This document shows positions 51,714 to 60,648 of a stretch of 64,000 nucleotides of DNA, one piece after another. Position numbers and translations under genes: made by a program. The notes under the pieces are model-generated. The model saw only the letters and a program-made list of their open reading frames with translations, was not told the DNA's origin and did no database searches. The first letter of the stretch is position 1; each line of letters starts with the position of its first letter. Source of the stretch: Bacteroidales bacterium (lineage in GTDB: Bacteria; Bacteroidota; Bacteroidia; Bacteroidales; UBA932); assembly GCA_017962925.1 (NCBI GenBank), contig JAGCUK010000013.1, positions 1-64,000 of the forward strand. Direction: 5' to 3'.

Positions 51714-53183
51714 ATGCTCATTTTAGGATACGATTTAGGAAGTTCTTCAGTCAAGGCCAGTCTGGTCTGTGCGGAAACAGGAAAATGCGTCGCTTCGGCA
51801 TTCTACCCGAAAACCGAGGCTCCCATCCTTTCGCGGCAGCCCGGCTGGGCCGAGCAGGACCCGGACTCCTGGTGGGAATATCTCAAGGCCGCCACTGCGG
51901 AAGTGATGGCGGTTGCGGGCAAGGCTTCCGTCTCCGCGGTCGGCATCTCCTACCAGATGCATGGTCTCGTGTGTGTGGGCAAGGACCTCCACCCCCTGCG
52001 TCCCGCCATCATCTGGTGCGACTCCCGCGCCGTTCCCTATGGGCAGAAGGCCTTCGAGTCTCTGGGGTCCGGCTGGTGCCTGGAGCATCTGCTCAACTCG
52101 CCCGGAAACTTCACCGCCGCCAAACTCGCGTGGGTGAAAGAGAACGAGCCGGAACTCTTCGCGCGCATCCGTAAAATCATGCTCCCGGGGGACTATATCG
52201 CCCTTCGAATGACGGGAGAGCCGTGCACTACGGTAGGCGGCCTCTCGGAGGGGATGATGTGGGATTTCGCGCAGAACCGTCCCGCCCGGGAACTGCTTGA
52301 TTTCTACGGCTTTGACGCTTCCATCCTCCCGGAAATACGCCCCACCTTTGGAGAGCAGGGGAGGCTGCTGCCCGCGATTGCGGAGGAACTCGGTCTGCCA
52401 GCAGGCATCCCCGTCACTTATCGCGCCGGAGATCAACCCAACAACGCCCTCAGCCTGAACGTTTTGAACCCGGGCGAGATCGCTGCCACCGCCGGCACTT
52501 CCGGGGTGGTCTATGGCGTGCTGGGGGAGGTTAACTACGACCCTCAGTCCCGCGTCAACACATTTGCACACGTGAATCACTCCGCCGCCGATCCGCGCCT
52601 GGGAGTGCTCCTCTGCATAAATGGCACCGGCATCCTCAATTCCTGGATGCGCCGGAACGTGGCCTTCGACGGCATGACTTACCCCGGCATGAACGCACTC
52701 GCGAAGGAATCGCCGGTAGGCAGCCGCGGCATCAGCATCCTTCCCTTCGGCAACGGCGCCGAGCGCATGCTGAGCAATTCCGCCCCCGGCTGCAGCTTCC
52801 ACGGAATCGACTTCAACCGCCACGGCCGCGGGGATCTGCTCCGGGCTGCGCAGGAGGGGATAGTCTTCTCCTTCCAATATGGCATTGAAGTGATGCAGTC
52901 TATGGGTATGAAGATAGACCGCATCCACGCCGGCAACGCGAATATGTTCCTCTCGGAGATCTTCCGGGAGACGCTGGCATCCGTTTCAGGCGCTACCATC
53001 GAACTGTATGATACCGACGGTGCCGTGGGTGCCGCCCGTGGTGCCGGGCTTGGCGCAGGCATCTATGCTTCGCCGGCCGAAGCGTTTGCAACTTTGGAGC
53101 GCCTCGCCGTGGTGGAACCCGCCCCCGACCGCACCCCGTATCTGGAGGCATACGATAATTGGAAAAAACATCTTACGATATGA
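51714..53183 (+). CDS. xylB: Xylulokinase
   Basis: A 489-residue FGGY-family kinase, cytoplasmic. It begins M-L-I-L-G-Y-D-L-G-S-S-S-V-K-A, the first phosphate-binding loop. The second ATP-binding region A-G-T-S-G-V-V-Y-G is near residue 262. The order xylB then xylA, with overlap ATGA, and the neighbour identity favour D-xylulose over other FGGY substrates. Start chosen at ATG 51714 instead of TTG 51708, which lies inside the promoter box. Length is normal (about 490). Confidence 0.9.
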   Translation: MLILGYDLGSSSVKASLVCAETGKCVASAFYPKTEAPILSRQPGWAEQDPDSWWEYLKAATAEVMAVAGKASVSAVGISYQMHGLVCVGKDLHPLRPAIIWCDSRAVPYGQKAFESLGSGWCLEHLLNSPGNFTAAKLAWVKENEPELFARIRKIMLPGDYIALRMTGEPCTTVGGLSEGMMWDFAQNRPARELLDFYGFDASILPEIRPTFGEQGRLLPAIAEELGLPAGIPVTYRAGDQPNNALSLNVLNPGEIAATAGTSGVVYGVLGEVNYDPQSRVNTFAHVNHSAADPRLGVLLCINGTGILNSWMRRNVAFDGMTYPGMNALAKESPVGSRGISILPFGNGAERMLSNSAPGCSFHGIDFNRHGRGDLLRAAQEGIVFSFQYGIEVMQSMGMKIDRIHAGNANMFLSEIFRETLASVSGATIELYDTDGAVGAARGAGLGAGIYASPAEAFATLERLAVVEPAPDRTPYLEAYDNWKKHLTI

Positions 53184-54493
53184 AACAGTACTTCCCTAAC
53201 ATTGGCAAAATCCCCTTCGAGGGGCCCGCAAGCAAGAACCCCCTTGCATTCCATTATTATGAACCCGAGCGCGTAGTCCTCGGCAAACCCATGAAGGACT
53301 GGCTGCGTTTCGCGTTGGCCTGGTGGCACAGCCTCGGGCAGGCTTCTGCCGACCAGTTCGGCGGCCAGACCCGCAGCTACGAGTGGGATAAAGCATCCTC
53401 TCCCATGCAGCGTTCCAAGGATAAGGTGGACGCCGGATTCGAGCTTATGCAGAAGCTCGGCATCGGCTACTTCTGCTTCCATGACATCGACCTGATAGAG
53501 GACACGGATGACATCGCGGAGTACGAGGCCCGCATGAAGGAAATCACTGATTATCTGCTGGTTAAGATGAAGGAAACCGGCATCAAGAACCTCTGGGGAA
53601 CCGCCAACGTGTTCGGCCACAAGCGCTACATGAACGGAGCTGCCACCAACCCGGATTTCGACGTAGTGGCACGTGCTGCTGTTCAGATAAAGAACGCCCT
53701 CGACGCCACCATCAAACTCGGCGGCGAGAACTATGTTTTCTGGGGCGGACGCGAGGGTTACAGTTCTCTTCTGAATACCCAGATGCAGCGCGAAAAAGAT
53801 CATCTCGCGAACATGCTGAAGGCCGCCCGTGACTATGCCCGCGGCAAGGGATTCAAGGGCGTGTTCCTTATCGAGCCCAAGCCCATGGAACCTACCAAGC
53901 ATCAGTATGATGTTGACACAGAGACGGTTATCGGCTTCCTCCGCGCCAACGGTTTGGACAAGGACTTCAAGGTGAACATCGAGGTTAACCATGCCACTCT
54001 CGCCGGCCATACCTTCGAGCACGAGCTGGCAGTTGCCGTGGATAACGGACTTTTGGGTTCCATCGACGCCAACCGCGGGGATGCCCAGAACGGTTGGGAT
54101 ACCGATCAGTTCCCGAACGATGTGCTGGAGATGACTCAGGCCATGTTGCAGATCGTGCGTAACGGCGGCCTGGCCCCCGGCGGATCCAACTTCGATGCTA
54201 AGCTGCGCCGCAATTCCACCAATCCCGAGGATATCTTTATCGCTCATATTTCTGCGATGGATGTGATGGCTCATGGCTTGCTGAATGCTGCGGAGATTGT
54301 GGAGAAGTCTCCGATTCCTGCCATGGTGAAGGAGCGTTATGCCTCGTTCGATGCCGGTCTCGGTAAGAAGTTCGATGAGGGCAAGGCGTCTCTCGAAGAC
54401 CTGGTGGCCTATGCCAAGTCTAACGGCGAGCCCAAGCAGATTTCCGGAAAACAGGAACTCTATGAGACGCTGGTCAACCTTTATTCTGTTTAG
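53180..54493 (+). CDS. xylA: Xylose isomerase
   Basis: A 437-residue TIM-barrel enzyme converting D-xylose to D-xylulose. Metal and substrate residues are visible: F-C-F-H-D-I-D near 97-103, F-W-G-G-R-E-G-Y near 187-194, E-P-K-P-M-E-P-T-K-H near 233-242, N-I-E-V-N-H-A-T-L-A-G-H near 263-274 and D-A-N-R-G-D near 298-303. The length is typical of Bacteroidetes XylA. It starts in the stop of xylB and its last 32 bases overlap the start of the next gene. Confidence 0.95.
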   Translation: MKQYFPNIGKIPFEGPASKNPLAFHYYEPERVVLGKPMKDWLRFALAWWHSLGQASADQFGGQTRSYEWDKASSPMQRSKDKVDAGFELMQKLGIGYFCFHDIDLIEDTDDIAEYEARMKEITDYLLVKMKETGIKNLWGTANVFGHKRYMNGAATNPDFDVVARAAVQIKNALDATIKLGGENYVFWGGREGYSSLLNTQMQREKDHLANMLKAARDYARGKGFKGVFLIEPKPMEPTKHQYDVDTETVIGFLRANGLDKDFKVNIEVNHATLAGHTFEHELAVAVDNGLLGSIDANRGDAQNGWDTDQFPNDVLEMTQAMLQIVRNGGLAPGGSNFDAKLRRNSTNPEDIFIAHISAMDVMAHGLLNAAEIVEKSPIPAMVKERYASFDAGLGKKFDEGKASLEDLVAYAKSNGEPKQISGKQELYETLVNLYSV

Positions 54494-55529
54494 CATCTGC
54501 TTTGCAGTGTCGTTTTCGCTGATGTCCGGTTGCTCAAGCCGGACATCAGGCTTTGATGTCAACATAAAGGTGGATCGCATCTGGGACAGCGAAAAACATT
54601 GCGCCTTCACCTCGCTGACCGAATTCGACGGCCGTTATTACGTGGCATTCCGCGAGGCGGGCAGCCATATTTTCGAAACCGACGGAACCGCCCGCGGACA
54701 GATTCGTGTGTTGCAATCCCGTAACGGCAGAAAATGGAAATCCGTCGCCTGCCTCTCCAAAGAAGGTTATGACCTCCGCGACCCTTCGCTCTCGGTAACC
54801 CCTGACGGCCGACTGCTGGTGTCGATGGGTGGTTCTGTGTATGTGGATAAGAAGCTTGTTGGCCGGGATCCCATGTACTCCGAAAGCCGTGACGGATGCA
54901 GTTTCAGCGCCCCGGAACCCATAGAAATCGTCTCCGACATTGCCACTGGCGAAGACTGGCTGTGGAAGATAGACTGGAATGGCGACACAGGATACGGAGT
55001 GGTGTATTCTTCATTGGAAGATACGTCCGACCCCGATAACAAGACAATAGTCTTTCTAGTTAAGACGACCGACGGAATTCATTACGAGGATGTTGCAAAA
55101 ATCGATGTCCCCGGCTTTCCCAACGAAGCCTCGGTGCATTTCCTTTCGGACGGGCGAATGCTGATGCTTCTGCGCCAGGAGAAACTGGACAAGCAGGGTA
55201 TCTGGGGTGTGAGCGAGCCGCCTTACACCGATTGGAAGTTGAATAAGATCGGATTCCAGCTCGGAGGACCCAACTTCATTGCTTTGAATGACAGTACCAT
55301 CGTGGCCGGTTCCAGGTCGTATCTGATCCCCGGATCCTACAAGACCATGTTGCTGAAGGGCGGCCTTGACGGTCGTTTCGAGCAGATTGCGGTGCTTCCT
55401 TCGGGCGGTGATACCAGCTATCCCGGTTTCCTTGTGGTTGGGGACGAACTATGGGTCAGCTACTACTCATCCCACGCCACCCCCAAGGCGGCGGTTTACC
55501 TCGCTCGGATTCCGCTGGCCTCTCTATAA
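54462..55529 (+). CDS. Sialidase-like beta-propeller lipoprotein
   Basis: A 355-residue lipoprotein with the signal peptide ending M-S-G-C-S at about Cys22. The rest is repeated beta-strands with degenerate Asp-box motifs (S-R-N-G-R-K-W, S-R-D-G-C-S-F, T-T-D-G-I-H-Y) and R-D-P-S-L-S-V-T-P-D-G near residue 103, as in five- or six-bladed glycosidase propellers. It may be an exo-glycosidase of the sialidase or GH43/GH117-like kind. The sialidase Arg triad cannot be confirmed by eye, so the activity is open. It overlaps xylA by 32 bases, which suggests co-expression with pentose use. Upstream in-frame Met codons lie inside xylA and give no signal peptide. Confidence 0.68.
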   Translation: MRRWSTFILFSICFAVSFSLMSGCSSRTSGFDVNIKVDRIWDSEKHCAFTSLTEFDGRYYVAFREAGSHIFETDGTARGQIRVLQSRNGRKWKSVACLSKEGYDLRDPSLSVTPDGRLLVSMGGSVYVDKKLVGRDPMYSESRDGCSFSAPEPIEIVSDIATGEDWLWKIDWNGDTGYGVVYSSLEDTSDPDNKTIVFLVKTTDGIHYEDVAKIDVPGFPNEASVHFLSDGRMLMLLRQEKLDKQGIWGVSEPPYTDWKLNKIGFQLGGPNFIALNDSTIVAGSRSYLIPGSYKTMLLKGGLDGRFEQIAVLPSGGDTSYPGFLVVGDELWVSYYSSHATPKAAVYLARIPLASL

Positions 55530-55530
55530 A

Positions 55531-56970
55531 CTATTTCCTGCTGCGCCATAGGGCGGTCATGTCTTCCAGGGTTTTGCCCTTGGTTTCAGGAACAAGGCGC
55601 CAGACGAACACGGCGGCGATGATGCATATCACGCCGTAGAGAGCGTATGCGAAGAAATGGCCGAAGCTGTCGCCCATTGCACCAAGGCGCATGTTGTACA
55701 TGGGTACGAAGGTGCTGGAAACGATGAAGTTGAAAATCCACTGGAACGCCACAGCAATGGCCGTAGCCTGGCTGCGTATAGTGTTCGGGAAGAGCTCTGA
55801 AATATAGACCCAGCAGATCGGGCCCCAGCTGAACATGAAGCACGCGCTGTAGACCATGATGCTGATAACCGGAATCACGGCGGGAAGAGTGACCACATTG
55901 GAAAGCGCCACACCCAGTGCACCTACGGCCATTCCCAGAGAGCCGGTAATGAGCAGTGGCTTACGCCCCAGTTTCTCCACGGTGAAAACGGCCACCAGGG
56001 TGAAGGAGATGTTGATTACCCCCATGATCACAGTGAAGAGCATATTGTTGCTCACGCCCATAGACTCGAAGATGCGCGGCGCAAAATACAGCACTGCGTT
56101 GATGCCGATTATCTGCTGGAAAACGCTCAGCATGCACCCTATGAAAATTACCATCCAGCCATAGCTGAAAAGCTTCTCCGTTTTCTCTACGGCAGTGGCC
56201 TTGATTTCCGCAAGAATCTCGCGGGCGCGGGCCTCTCCGTTGATATTGGAGAGCACGGTGAGGGCCTTGTCATCCTGCCCGTTAAGTGCCAGATAACGAG
56301 GAGTTTCGGGCACCAGCAGGATCAGCACCGTGAACAGCGCTGCGGGCACGGCCTCGCTCACGAACATCACCCTCCAGCCTATGCTGTTAGTCCACTCCAC
56401 CACCGCCGGATCATTGGCGTGGGAGCGGATGATGAGGAAGTTCACGAAATACACCACCAACTGTCCGAAGATGATAGCGAACTGGTTCCACGAAACGAGC
56501 GTGCCGCGTTTGTTTGCGGGGGATACTTCGGCGATGTACATCGGGCAGAGGGCAGATGCCATACCCACACCTATGCCACCGAGCACCCGGTAAAGGTTGA
56601 ACGCCACCAGCAATCCTTTGGTTGCAACCCCTTTCTGGAAGAACAAAAACTCCGGATAATATGAGCCGAGGGCGGACAGGAAGAACATTATGCCCGCTGC
56701 AAACAACGAGCGCTTGCGCCCCAGACGCGAGGCCATCACCCCGGAAATCAAGGCTCCGATAATGCATCCGATCAGGGCACTGGAGGTGGTGAAACCGTGC
56801 AGAGCATCGGTATATCCGAAATCGCCCGCGCTCTGGAAGAACGCCTGGAGGCCGCGTTCCGCGCCGGAAATCACAGCAGTGTCGTATCCGAAAAGAAGTC
56901 CGCCGATAACGGCAACCAGCACTATGCCGGTGAGATAGGCCCGGCTGCCCGTTTGTCTGTATGTGGTCAT
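55531..56970 (-). CDS. MFS sugar porter (XylE/D-xylose:H+ symporter-like)
   Basis: A 479-residue inner-membrane protein with 12 helices. Sugar-porter signatures are present: G-G-L-L-F-G-Y-D-T-A-V-I-S-G in helix 1, S-R-L-G-R-K-R-S between helices 2 and 3, P-M-Y-I-A-E-V-S-P in the middle, V-P-E-T-P-R-Y-L before the long loop and V-P-E-T-K-G-K-T-L-E near the C-terminus. It lies convergent to the xyl genes with 1 base between the stops, so xylose is a likely substrate. The start is set at MTTYRQ (56970), because the upstream frame is part of the epimerase gene in another frame. Confidence 0.9.
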   Translation of the reverse strand: MTTYRQTGSRAYLTGIVLVAVIGGLLFGYDTAVISGAERGLQAFFQSAGDFGYTDALHGFTTSSALIGCIIGALISGVMASRLGRKRSLFAAGIMFFLSALGSYYPEFLFFQKGVATKGLLVAFNLYRVLGGIGVGMASALCPMYIAEVSPANKRGTLVSWNQFAIIFGQLVVYFVNFLIIRSHANDPAVVEWTNSIGWRVMFVSEAVPAALFTVLILLVPETPRYLALNGQDDKALTVLSNINGEARAREILAEIKATAVEKTEKLFSYGWMVIFIGCMLSVFQQIIGINAVLYFAPRIFESMGVSNNMLFTVIMGVINISFTLVAVFTVEKLGRKPLLITGSLGMAVGALGVALSNVVTLPAVIPVISIMVYSACFMFSWGPICWVYISELFPNTIRSQATAIAVAFQWIFNFIVSSTFVPMYNMRLGAMGDSFGHFFAYALYGVICIIAAVFVWRLVPETKGKTLEDMTALWRSRK

Positions 56971-56990
56971 TTCAGTGGTTTTTGCGAGAA

Positions 56991-56998
56991 CAAAGTTA
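56991..56998 (-). promoter_or_regulatory. -7 box before the sugar porter
   Basis: TAACTTTG on the minus strand fits TAnnTTTG. It overlaps the stop codon of the epimerase gene (56996-56998) and lies 20 bases before the porter start, so the porter may be transcribed on its own. Confidence 0.45.
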
Positions 56999-58171
56999 AT
57001 ACTTTTCCAGGACTTCCATGCACATCCTGCCGTTGTGGTAGGGGCATTTCCAGAAGCCGGCGCGGTCGTCGCGGGTGTTGGGGATGCCTTCCGCGTCGGC
57101 GCTCCAGTACCATTCACCGTCGGGGGCGATCAGGTGGTTCTTGATATAGTCCCAGCAGCGGATCGCCTTGTTTAGCCAGCCGCCGGACGGCTTTTGAGAT
57201 TGATTCAGGCAACCGACCACGGTCTCTGCCTGAACCCACCAGTGACGGTCAGTGTCGAATGACGCCGCTGGCGTCCCTTCATAAATCATAGAACCATCCG
57301 GCTGAAGGCCCTCCAGGGCGGCATTGGCGATGCGGCTGCAGCAGTCGCGGACGCGGGCGAGCAAGACAGCATCATCCAGCAACTCCGCCGTCTCGCAGAG
57401 CAGCCACGACGCCTCGATATCGTGCCCGAACGACACCATATCCGACTGCGAACGCCAATCTTCGTCGAAGAACAGACCGAGGTGTCCGTCCGGACGTACG
57501 ATGCGATCCATAAATATATCGCACAACTCCACCAGCCGGCGGCGCAAAGTCTCATCCTTCCAAACCCTGTACAGGCCGGTATAGCCCTCCAGGATATGCA
57601 AATGAGTATTCATCGTCTTGGCATCATTCCGATCCTTGGCAGAAAGGCGCATATCCTCAATGGGCTGCCAGTCGCGCGTGCAGGCCTCGATATATCCTCC
57701 CTTCTCAACATCCAAACTATGGTCCTCGATGCTCCGCCAGAGGCTGATGGCCATCTCCAGCGCCTCCTCTTCGCCGGTGGCGCGGAAGAACTCGGCGCAA
57801 CCGTAAACCGCGAAAGCGATAGCGTAGAACTGCTTTTTGGTATCCAGCGGCGAGCCGTCTGCATTCAAACTCCAGTAGATGCCGCCGAACTGCCGGTCGA
57901 GGAATTTGTCCCTTATCTGCACGAAAGCATTCCGGGCCGCGGAAAGATACTCCGCCTTGCCCAGAATACGGTAGGCGGATGAGAAGGTCCAGAGGATGCG
58001 GGCACATAGAATCCCGCCCCTTGGGGCATCGGGAATCAGCCGTCCGCAACCATCCATCTGCCCGTAAAACCCTCCTGCAGGGTCCTGCATACGGTCCAAC
58101 CAGAAGGGGAGTATGTCTTTTTCCAACTCGGACAGAACTTCTGCCTTCAATAATCCAATCGAATTATTCAT
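56996..58171 (-). CDS. Cellobiose 2-epimerase (AGE family)
   Basis: A 391-residue cytoplasmic alpha/alpha barrel enzyme. It has the histidines of the cellobiose 2-epimerase branch: N-T-H-L-H-I-L-E-G-Y near 186-195, S-F-G-H-D-I-E-A-S-W near 243-252 and R-H-W-W-V-Q-A-E near 305-312. The enzyme epimerises the reducing-end sugar of beta-1,4 disaccharides. In mannan-degrading Bacteroides it turns mannobiose into mannosyl-glucose for the GH130 phosphorylase, which is encoded nearby. The start is set at MNNSIGLL; upstream codons run into the divergent promoter. Confidence 0.88.
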   Translation of the reverse strand: MNNSIGLLKAEVLSELEKDILPFWLDRMQDPAGGFYGQMDGCGRLIPDAPRGGILCARILWTFSSAYRILGKAEYLSAARNAFVQIRDKFLDRQFGGIYWSLNADGSPLDTKKQFYAIAFAVYGCAEFFRATGEEEALEMAISLWRSIEDHSLDVEKGGYIEACTRDWQPIEDMRLSAKDRNDAKTMNTHLHILEGYTGLYRVWKDETLRRRLVELCDIFMDRIVRPDGHLGLFFDEDWRSQSDMVSFGHDIEASWLLCETAELLDDAVLLARVRDCCSRIANAALEGLQPDGSMIYEGTPAASFDTDRHWWVQAETVVGCLNQSQKPSGGWLNKAIRCWDYIKNHLIAPDGEWYWSADAEGIPNTRDDRAGFWKCPYHNGRMCMEVLEKY

Positions 58172-58175
58172 AACG

Positions 58176-58183
58176 CGAAGATA
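58176..58183 (-). promoter_or_regulatory. Possible -7 box of the epimerase gene
   Basis: TATCTTCG on the minus strand has one mismatch to TAnnTTTG and ends 4 bases before the ATG at 58171, again predicting a transcript without leader. Confidence 0.35.
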
Positions 58184-58201
58184 CGAAAAAAGAAAAAAAC
58201 C

Positions 58202-58209
58202 TATCTTTG
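58202..58209 (+). promoter_or_regulatory. -7 box of the mannan operon
   Basis: TATCTTTG is an exact match to the consensus, 16 bases before the start of the CE7 esterase gene. No -33 TTTG. It faces away from the epimerase gene. Confidence 0.6.
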
Positions 58210-58225
58210 TAGAAACGATATCACT

Positions 58226-59527
58226 ATGCGTCAGGTTTCTCCGGAGATAACGATAAACAGCAACCGACTCAGATTTTTTATTCTTTCGATACTCTGCCTT
58301 CTGACGCTCTCCATTGCGTCTTGCAGCCGGGATTGCGCTGTTTCGGACGAGGTCTCCGTAGAGGTCCCCGTGGAACACGATTGGCTGTTTTTCGGCAAAG
58401 GCCCCTTCAAGTTGGCGGCCGATGTGACCGGCAATGAATTCAGAACCATAATAGAGCTTAGTATAAAGAGGGATCTGGACCTGATGGACACTACCGCCGC
58501 ACCGATCCTCGAAAAGAGTATCAAGCTGCGCACCAAGCCTGGTGAAAGCGTCCGCACAATGCTGCCCCTTGGAAAATTAGCCCCCGGTTTTTATCAGATA
58601 AAGATCAACGATAACAAGCCCTTCAACATAGGAGTCAATCCCGAACAGATCCAGAGCCCTGCCGATACTCCGGTGGACTTCGACGAATTCTGGGAAACGA
58701 CCATTTCCGAATTGAATGAAGTGCCGCTGGAGGTAAAGTGGACGCTGGTCCCTGAGCATTCCTCCGCCGTCCGCGAATGCTACCGTGTGGAGATCCCCTC
58801 GTTCGGGGGTGCTACCATGGGCGGCATCATTTTCATCCCCACCGCCGAGGGCCGCTACCCGGTGATGATGGGTTTCATGGGCTATGGCGCCAACGTCTAT
58901 TATGAGGATCCGGACTACCATGCCGACCGCATAGACTATCTCGTGAGCGTGCGGGACCAGGGCATCTTCAAGGGCAACCAGGACGGATGGATCGACCGTG
59001 GGCTTGCCTCCAAGGAGGATTTCTACTATCGCGGAGCCTTCTGCGACATCGTCCGTTCCGTAGAATTCGCGGCAGGCCTGCCCAAGGCAGACACCACCCG
59101 CATCTTTGGTTGCGGCGACAGCCAGGGAGGTGCTTTCACATGGATATCCGCCGCACTCACAGACAGGATGCGCGCTATCACCCCGGGAGTGCCTTTCCTC
59201 AGCGATTATCCCGACTATGCCCGCATAGTGAACTGGCCCATGCAGGAGGTTTTCAGGCATGCGGATGCCGAGGGCATACCTCGCGAGCAGCTTATGGAGA
59301 TGTTGCGGTACTTCGACGTCAAGAACTTCGCCTCGCGCATCACCTGCCCGGCATATATGGCCTTCGGCCTTCAGGATCCGACCTGCCCGCCGCATACCAA
59401 TTTCGCCGGCTACAACAACGTGAAATCGGAAAAACATTATTTCTGTGCTCCGCGCTGCGGGCACGGCATCTGGGAGATATCCGAGTGGTTACAAACCCGG
59501 GATGCATTTTTCAGTAAATATCAATAA
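58226..59527 (+). CDS. Acetyl-polysaccharide esterase lipoprotein (CE7/AXE1 family)
   Basis: A 433-residue lipoprotein with the lipobox near I-A-S-C-S at Cys33. Residues about 45-140 form a beta-sandwich, and about 150-433 the alpha/beta-hydrolase. The nucleophile elbow G-D-S-Q-G-G is near 298-303. G-L-Q-D-P-T-C-P-P near 385 carries the catalytic Asp in the CE7 pattern, and C-G-H-G-I-W near 411 the His. CE7 enzymes remove acetyl groups from xylan and other glycans. As the first gene of this operon it probably deacetylates mannan. It is followed after 6 bases by the GH26 gene. Confidence 0.85.
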   Translation: MRQVSPEITINSNRLRFFILSILCLLTLSIASCSRDCAVSDEVSVEVPVEHDWLFFGKGPFKLAADVTGNEFRTIIELSIKRDLDLMDTTAAPILEKSIKLRTKPGESVRTMLPLGKLAPGFYQIKINDNKPFNIGVNPEQIQSPADTPVDFDEFWETTISELNEVPLEVKWTLVPEHSSAVRECYRVEIPSFGGATMGGIIFIPTAEGRYPVMMGFMGYGANVYYEDPDYHADRIDYLVSVRDQGIFKGNQDGWIDRGLASKEDFYYRGAFCDIVRSVEFAAGLPKADTTRIFGCGDSQGGAFTWISAALTDRMRAITPGVPFLSDYPDYARIVNWPMQEVFRHADAEGIPREQLMEMLRYFDVKNFASRITCPAYMAFGLQDPTCPPHTNFAGYNNVKSEKHYFCAPRCGHGIWEISEWLQTRDAFFSKYQ

Positions 59528-59533
59528 TCAAAT

Positions 59534-60646
59534 ATGAAAATCGTAAGAAAACTCAGCATTATCGTATTAATCGCCGCTATGTTAGCCCCATCTTGCAAAA
59601 CGGAAGAAGTATCCGGCCGCACCAAGTTGCTGGACTGCCTGAAGGCATCGGTCGATGCCGGCAAAATCCTTTACGGGCATCAGGATGACCTCTGCTATGG
59701 TCATGCCTGGAAGGTCGAGGACCCCGCCGCTGATGAATTAATCCGTTCGGATGTGAAGGACGTGTGCGGAAAGTATCCTGCCATGCTCGGCCTGGAGCTC
59801 GGCGAGATCGAGCTTGGAGGCGACAAGAGTCTAGACGCCGTGCCCTTCGTGCTGATCCGCCGTGCCGCATTGAAGCAGGTGGAGAGGGGAGGAGTGGTAA
59901 CCTTCTCCTGGCATCCCCGCAATCCTCTTACCGGCGATACCGCCTGGGATGTGAGTTCAGACCAGGTGGTGGCATCCATCCTCGAAGGAGGGGAGAACCA
60001 CGCCAAATTCATGGGCTGGCTGCAGATTCTGGGGGATTTCTTCGATACCCTCAGGGACGCCGATGGCAAGCGCATCCCCTTCATCTTCCGCCCCTGGCAC
60101 GAGAATACCGGGAGTTGGTTCTGGTGGGGGCAGAAACTCTGCACGCGCGAGCAATATCTGGCTCTTTGGCAGCTTACGTTCGATTATATGGTTAAAGAGC
60201 GCGGCTTCGACAATATTCTATGGTGCTTCTCGCCGAATATGGATGTGGATGCCGATGGTTATATGGAGCGTTATCCCGGCGACGAGATAATAGATGTCAT
60301 GGGATTCGATGCTTATACCTATGTGATGGAGGATGCTGCCACTCAGGATGCGGCCTGCAAGGAATTCACTGCCAAGCTGGCCTGGAGCTTGGAGTTCCTG
60401 ACCCGTCTGGGCAAGGAGCATAAAAAGATTATCGCACTTTCCGAAACCGGCCTGGAATCCTTCGAGTATCCTACCTGGTGGATGGAAACCCTGTACCCGG
60501 CTATCAAGGACTATCCCATCGCCTACGTCCTCACATGGCGTAATGCCTGGGACAAGCCCGAGCATTTCTTCGGCCCTTGGAAGGGATTCAAATATGAAGA
60601 TGATTTCAAGATATTCGCAGAACTCGAACAGATAGTATTGATTTAG
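59534..60646 (+). CDS. GH26 beta-mannanase lipoprotein
   Basis: A 370-residue lipoprotein, Cys21 after L-A-P-S. The GH26 barrel carries the acid/base Glu in [15 protein letters not shown] near 186-200 and the nucleophile Glu in A-L-S-E-T-G near 300-305. S-W-H-P-R-N-P near 118 is also conserved. GH26 enzymes cut beta-1,4-mannan, some releasing mannobiose from the chain end. With the epimerase and GH130 genes next door, a mannobiose-producing activity fits best. No extra binding module is present. Confidence 0.93.
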   Translation: MKIVRKLSIIVLIAAMLAPSCKTEEVSGRTKLLDCLKASVDAGKILYGHQDDLCYGHAWKVEDPAADELIRSDVKDVCGKYPAMLGLELGEIELGGDKSLDAVPFVLIRRAALKQVERGGVVTFSWHPRNPLTGDTAWDVSSDQVVASILEGGENHAKFMGWLQILGDFFDTLRDADGKRIPFIFRPWHENTGSWFWWGQKLCTREQYLALWQLTFDYMVKERGFDNILWCFSPNMDVDADGYMERYPGDEIIDVMGFDAYTYVMEDAATQDAACKEFTAKLAWSLEFLTRLGKEHKKIIALSETGLESFEYPTWWMETLYPAIKDYPIAYVLTWRNAWDKPEHFFGPWKGFKYEDDFKIFAELEQIVLI

Positions 60647-60648
60647 CT

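Noticed and set aside
54339..54461. Longer N-terminus for the beta-propeller lipoprotein
   Set aside because: The extra codons lie inside xylA and hide the signal peptide that begins at 54462.
53063..54610. Open frame of 515 codons on the minus strand
   Set aside because: It is the reverse complement of xylA, whose metal-binding residues are all visible.
58172..58378. Longer N-terminus for cellobiose 2-epimerase
   Set aside because: It would run through the divergent promoter region and into the CE7 gene; the conserved family start is at MNNSIG.
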